NCBI GenBank assembly: GCA_010027825.1 | Contig: RGUK01000093.1 | Location: 1-6,131, forward strand | Direction of reading: 5' to 3' | From: a bacterium | GTDB lineage: Bacteria > Dependentiae > Babeliae > Babeliales > RVW-14 | DNA: 6,131 bases | Part shown: positions 3,391 to 6,131 of the stretch, in pieces | Layout of the letters: each line of letters opens with the position of its first letter | Position numbering within the stretch: position 1 is the first letter of the stretch | The notes under the pieces: model-generated | What the model saw: the letters and a program-made list of their open reading frames with translations, nothing else | Told to the model about the DNA's origin: nothing | Databases searched by the model: none | Position numbers and translations under genes: made by a program

Positions 3391-5019
3391 ATGGCCGACG
3401 TAACCAATCCCTCTCTAGATAAAAACTTCCTTACAAACGCCACTGGTGCCACGGCCACGGCTAATGCGTCTTCTTCTGGCACGGCAACTCAAGCAGGATT
3501 AAACACGGCTGGCTCGAGCAACGCTTTTGCTAACACAGCCGGTGTAATGGGCTACAGCCCATCGCAGACCGGAACTGCTTCGACCTACAGCGCCGATAAG
3601 GCAGGCAGTACCGGCTATAACGCCAACACCCTTGGCACCGCAACCACCTATTCAGCCGATAAGGCAGGTAGCACTGGATACAACGCCAATAATCTGGGTA
3701 CCGCGAATACCTATTCCGCCGACAAAGCAGGAAGCACCGGCTATACCGCCTCTACCGGCAAAACCAACCCCTGGGACATCAACAGCAATCAAACGGTTCA
3801 AGGCCAGCTGCAAGGAATCGTAGCGGCCAACTCGCCGCTGTTGCAGCAAGCCAGGACTTCTGCGTTGCAAAACATGAACCAGCGCGGCCTGCTTAATTCA
3901 AGCATGGCAATTGGCGCTGGCTATGACGCAGTGCTTAGAAACGCGCTACCCATCGCTACTGCTGACGCAAACACTTATGCGTCGGCCGGTAGATTCAACG
4001 CTGATGCGATGAACAACATGGCGCAATTTAACGCTGGTCAAGAAAACGCGGCTTCGCAATTTACGGCTAACGCCGGCAACGTTGCTGCTTTACAGAACGC
4101 TCAGCTGGGCACACAAGCAAGTGCGGCCAACGCCGGAGCGCAAAACACGTTCGCGCTTAACAATCAGCAGGCCAACAACGCCGCATTGCAATTTACCGCC
4201 AACGCTGGCAACACCGCCGCTCTGCAAAACGCGCAGCTGGGCACGCAAGCAAACGCGGCCAACGCTGGCGCGCAGAACACATTTTCGCTCAATAACCAAC
4301 AGGCGCTTAATCAAGCTTCTCAGTTCAGCGCTGGTGCGCAAAACACTGCCGCGCTGCAGAACTCATCTTTGGGCACTCAAGCAAATGCGGCCAACGCTGG
4401 CGCGCAAAACACGTTTGCTCTCAACAATCAGCAGGCCAACAACCAGGCCGCGCAGTTCAGCGCCGCTGCTGCGAACCAGGCCAACCAGTTCAACGCAGAA
4501 CTCGGCACGCGGGTGTCACTTGACAACGCCGGCCGCCAAACGCAGGTCAACCTGGCCAACGCACAAGCCGGCAACCAGACCAACCAGTTCAACGCTCAGC
4601 AGCTCAACGCCGTAGCCGAAGCCAACGCGCAGCGCGACCAGCAGACTCGTTTGGTTAACGCCGAGGCTCAAAACAAGTTGGTCATGCAGCAGCTGGACAA
4701 CTCATTTAAATCGGCGCTTGCCACTGCGGACAACAAGACTAAAAACGAACTGCAAACGCTTGACGCTAATACCCGCACAGCTTTGGCCAATACGGAATCA
4801 CAGTACAAACAGCTGATGCAGACGTCGGCTAGCGCGTCAGAAGCGTATCAGCAGGCGATGAAGAATATCTCCGATCTGTACGCCAACCCTGACCTTGACT
4901 CAACCTCTCTGACCAATGCGGTAACCAAGCAATTAAGCGTACTGAAAAACAGTATGACGTTGCTAGATAACCTTAACAGCAATGTCTCTGGTCTTACCGA
5001 CCTTGTGAGCTTTGGGTAA
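3391..5019 (+). CDS. Repetitive Ala/Asn/Gln-rich phage virion-type protein
   Basis: 542 residues; GAGG (3380-3383) lies seven bases before the ATG. There are four zones. Residues 1-61: low-complexity Ala/Thr/Asn/Ser. Residues 62-124: three 21-residue repeats around TYSADKAGSTGY. Residues 125-200: the conserved part, with NPWDINSNQTVQGQL, NSPLLQQAR, NQRGLLNSSMAIGAGYDAV and ALPIATADANTYA, which I recall from structural proteins of several podovirus-like phages and prophages. Residues 201-431: 11-residue repeats, including four 44-residue super-repeats (223-398), predicted to be long helices. The tail continues helical to about 500. There is no enzyme motif, signal peptide or Cys. The next genes resemble internal virion proteins, so an ejected or tail-associated role is likely, but fibre or tail-tip is possible. 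Its TAA overlaps the next ATG. Confidence 0.8.
   Translation: MADVTNPSLDKNFLTNATGATATANASSSGTATQAGLNTAGSSNAFANTAGVMGYSPSQTGTASTYSADKAGSTGYNANTLGTATTYSADKAGSTGYNANNLGTANTYSADKAGSTGYTASTGKTNPWDINSNQTVQGQLQGIVAANSPLLQQARTSALQNMNQRGLLNSSMAIGAGYDAVLRNALPIATADANTYASAGRFNADAMNNMAQFNAGQENAASQFTANAGNVAALQNAQLGTQASAANAGAQNTFALNNQQANNAALQFTANAGNTAALQNAQLGTQANAANAGAQNTFSLNNQQALNQASQFSAGAQNTAALQNSSLGTQANAANAGAQNTFALNNQQANNQAAQFSAAAANQANQFNAELGTRVSLDNAGRQTQVNLANAQAGNQTNQFNAQQLNAVAEANAQRDQQTRLVNAEAQNKLVMQQLDNSFKSALATADNKTKNELQTLDANTRTALANTESQYKQLMQTSASASEAYQQAMKNISDLYANPDLDSTSLTNAVTKQLSVLKNSMTLLDNLNSNVSGLTDLVSFG
3574..3762 (+). repeat. Three 63-bp coding repeats (21 residues each)
   Basis: Units at 3574-3636, 3637-3699 and 3700-3762 share TYSADKAGSTGY; the third diverges at its end (TASTGK). 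The protein repeats are nearly identical while many codons differ silently, including Ser AGC against TCA, so the copies are old and kept by selection on the protein. Confidence 0.9.
4057..4584 (+). repeat. Four 132-bp coding super-repeats (44 residues = 4 x 11)
   Basis: Units at 4057-4188, 4189-4320, 4321-4452 and 4453-4584. Each holds four 11-residue segments, such as QFTANAGNVAA, LQNAQLGTQAS, AANAGAQNTFA and LNNQQANNAAL. The fourth unit is diverged but keeps the length. Less regular 11-residue units precede (from 3991) and follow (to about 4683). Confidence 0.9.
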
Positions 5020-5384
5020 TGACTACTGAAGCCCAAAAGCTGCTGCTTACCGCACTTGGCGCGTGGTGGCCTGCGGAGCTCCCAGAGCAGTGGGAGATTC
5101 ACGCGATCGAAGAAGACGGCGAGCTCTTGGCTGCCGTCATGCGCAACGGCACTGAAGTTCATCTTGCCGTGGCTCCTCAGCACCAGCGTCGCAAATTTTC
5201 TCGCCGACGTGCGCAGCAATTTGTTGCGCCACTTCTTGACGAATACGGCTTCTTAACCACCCGCGTGTTGCGCGACAGGACTCAGGAGCGGCGCTTTGTG
5301 CAGCGCCTGGGTTTCAAGCCAACCTGGAGAGATGATCAATTTTCCTATTACCTGCTAGGGCGGCTGCCCTTCGCGAGGAGCTAA
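5019..5384 (+). CDS. Degenerate GNAT-fold phage protein, internal-virion-protein-like
   Basis: 121 residues; ATG overlaps the previous stop (TAATG). The end resembles the acetyltransferase (GNAT) core: strand EVHLAVAP (46-53), a basic segment QHQRRKFSRRRAQQF (54-68) where the acetyl-CoA pyrophosphate loop should be, helix and strand PLLDEYGFLTTRV (71-83), then ERRFVQRLGFKPTWRDD (90-106), the usual GNAT ending, and an aromatic strand FSYYLLG. The loop lacks the Q/RxxGxG/A signature, so CoA binding is doubtful. T7 gp13, an internal virion or assembly protein, also has a GNAT-like sequence of about this size, and the neighbours here look like virion genes; a structural role is therefore favoured over an enzymatic one (inference). 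Confidence 0.7.
   Translation: MTTEAQKLLLTALGAWWPAELPEQWEIHAIEEDGELLAAVMRNGTEVHLAVAPQHQRRKFSRRRAQQFVAPLLDEYGFLTTRVLRDRTQERRFVQRLGFKPTWRDDQFSYYLLGRLPFARS
5375..5380 (+). promoter_or_regulatory. Strong ribosome binding site of the hydrophobic virion-type gene
   Basis: GAGGAG six bases before ATG 5387, overlapping the end of the GNAT-like gene. It fixes the start and argues that the gene downstream is, or recently was, well translated. Confidence 0.7.
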
Positions 5385-5386
5385 GC

Positions 5387-5728
5387 ATGTATCTACCCCG
5401 CCACCAAAAAACCTACCTCAGCCGCGCGCAGACGCGTGCCATGGGACTCGAGCATCCGATCGGCGATCCGCACGGCGGCCCAGCCTACGGCGAGAGAAAC
5501 GACCCGGTAAGCGCGATCATCTCAGTCGGTACTTTGTTAGCCACGGGCGGCCCGGTGCTGGCCGGAACAGCTACGTTAATGCAGGGGCTAGCGTTTGCCG
5601 GTGCTGCAATCAGCCTCGTTGGCAACGTGACTGGCAATAAGACCCTTTCCAAGATCGGCATGGTTGCTGGTCTTGCGGGCGGCGTTGGCGCACTTGTAGA
5701 AAACATCGGCACGTTGGCGCACTTGTAG
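5387..5728 (+). CDS. N-terminal fragment of the hydrophobic virion-type protein as written
   Basis: 113 residues: 108 genuine ones with the three hydrophobic stretches, then TLAHL from the displaced frame and TAG at 5726-5728. If the duplication is real, this short membrane-type protein would be the only product. The ribosome site GAGGAG at 5375-5380 is good. Confidence 0.6.
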   Translation: MYLPRHQKTYLSRAQTRAMGLEHPIGDPHGGPAYGERNDPVSAIISVGTLLATGGPVLAGTATLMQGLAFAGAAISLVGNVTGNKTLSKIGMVAGLAGGVGALVENIGTLAHL

Positions 5729-5740
5729 AAAACATCGGCA
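5683..5740 (+). repeat. Exact 29-bp tandem duplication (frameshifting)
   Basis: Bases 5683-5711 are repeated without change at 5712-5740. The unit starts CGTTGGCGCACTTG and ends ACATCGGCA. Neither flank extends the period (G5682 against A5711; C5712 against G5741), so there are exactly 2.0 copies. Twenty-nine is not a multiple of three; the second copy is read in another frame and yields TAG. Confidence 0.95.
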
Positions 5741-6036
5741 GCTTCACCATCGGCGGCACGTTGAACGATACGTTTGGAATCGGTAACGCAGCACCCGTCA
5801 ATGGCGCAGGTGCTGCGCCGACCGGCGCGCTTACGCAAACACCTACTGCTGTGCCGCAAGTAGAAGTGGGCATCGTTCCTCAACCCAACAACATCATTTC
5901 CACGGACATAGTGGCAAACCCCAACGCGGGCTTGATTAGCAACGCCGCGCCAAACTTGAACAGCACACCGCTGGCAAATGTTCCGGGTTCGTCTTTTGAA
6001 GGCACAACGGTCGACTTTGCATCGCGACAGATTTCG

Positions 6037-6131
6037 CCAACGGCTGGAGCGCCAACGGCACCAATGGCTGGAGCGCCAACGGCACCAATGGCTGGAGCGC
6101 CAATGGCTGGAGCGCCAATGGCTGGAGCGCC
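6037..6131 (+). repeat. PMAGA / PTAPMAGA coding tandem repeats running off the window
   Basis: In the restored frame the sequence reads PTAGA, PTAPMAGA, PTAPMAGA, PMAGA, PMAGA and then the start of another unit. At DNA level 24-bp units (CCAACGGCA plus CCAATGGCTGGAGCG) give way to 15-bp units (CCAATGGCTGGAGCG), nearly free of silent changes, so expansion is recent. The window ends inside the array. Confidence 0.9.

Larger units (their letters stand above)
5387..6131 (+). pseudogene. Hydrophobic Gly/Ala-rich virion-type protein, frameshifted by a 29-bp duplication (3' partial)
   Basis: As written, the frame stops at 5728 after 113 residues. Deleting one 29-bp copy at 5683-5740 joins ...GGVGALVENIG to SFTIGGTLNDTFGIGN... 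and leaves an open frame to the window end, at least 238 residues. The N-terminus is polar (residues 1-40, with PAYGERNDP). Three hydrophobic Gly/Ala-rich stretches follow at about 41-60, 62-79 and 90-105, suited to membrane insertion. The rest is Asn/Pro/Ala/Thr-rich and ends in PMAGA repeats. GAGGAG upstream gives a sound start. It has no catalytic motif. Following a GNAT-like protein, it holds the place of T7 gp14-type internal virion proteins, but I see no sequence match, so a role in DNA ejection is only inference. Sequencing or assembly error is as likely as true decay. Confidence 0.75.

Noticed and set aside
4082..4615. 177-residue plus-strand frame rich in Arg, Thr and Ser
   Set aside because: It is the out-of-frame reading of the 132-bp repeats of the virion-type protein; its own repeats follow from those.
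5936..6118. Minus-strand frame with LALQPL repeats
   Set aside because: It is the reverse reading of the PMAGA array and has no support of its own.
6037..6131. CRISPR array
   Set aside because: The repeats are 15-24 bp, contiguous, coding and without spacers.
1..6131. T7-type phage RNA polymerase promoters
   Set aside because: I found no 20-23 base motif shared by the gaps at 1114-1177 and 3206-3390 or resembling the T7 promoter consensus.

Overview
The window reads as the late region of a tailed dsDNA phage of a Gram-negative host. It could be a free phage, a prophage or a metagenomic contig. The evidence is a compact run of short plus-strand genes joined by stop/start overlaps, a holin, a GH24-type endolysin, a nested Rz/Rz1 spanin pair, and virion-type proteins rich in Ala, Asn, Gln and Gly. 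A two-component spanin implies an outer membrane. The endolysin resembles, from memory, those of Burkholderiales and Pseudomonas phages, and the order GNAT-like protein then hydrophobic Gly/Ala-rich protein recalls internal virion proteins of short-tailed phages. Taxonomy below 'tailed phage' is inference.

Layout. 1-483: 3' end of an unrecognised protein with 13-residue repeats and Pro pentads. 480-924: two small basic proteins that share the N-terminal motif MSGLIK-x-AM; the first looks like a DUF6321 protein. 934-2998: lysis module, with a single-TM holin, an HTH plus calcineurin-like metallophosphoesterase, an endolysin split by an 11-bp exact tandem duplication, an i-spanin, and an o-spanin lipoprotein embedded in it. 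3011-3205: a lone minus-strand gene for a very acidic 64-residue protein. 3206-3390: intergenic region with a candidate promoter, a hairpin and a rho-independent terminator-like hairpin close to the next start. 3391-5019: a 542-residue repetitive virion-type protein. 5019-5384: a degenerate GNAT-fold protein. 5387 to the end: a hydrophobic virion-type protein broken by a 29-bp exact tandem duplication, and running into PMAGA repeats where the window stops.

How it works together (inference): the left part ends one gene group and leads into lysis. The holin opens the inner membrane, the endolysin cuts murein and the spanins disrupt the outer membrane. The right part encodes particle proteins, perhaps those ejected with the DNA. 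The acidic minus-strand gene and the adjoining control region separate the two, much like a moron.

Most striking: two otherwise well-formed genes are each broken by an exact, two-copy, out-of-frame tandem duplication without flanking microhomology. Deleting one copy restores each reading frame. This is either a sequence or assembly artefact or a real mutational signature, and reads across the sites would decide.
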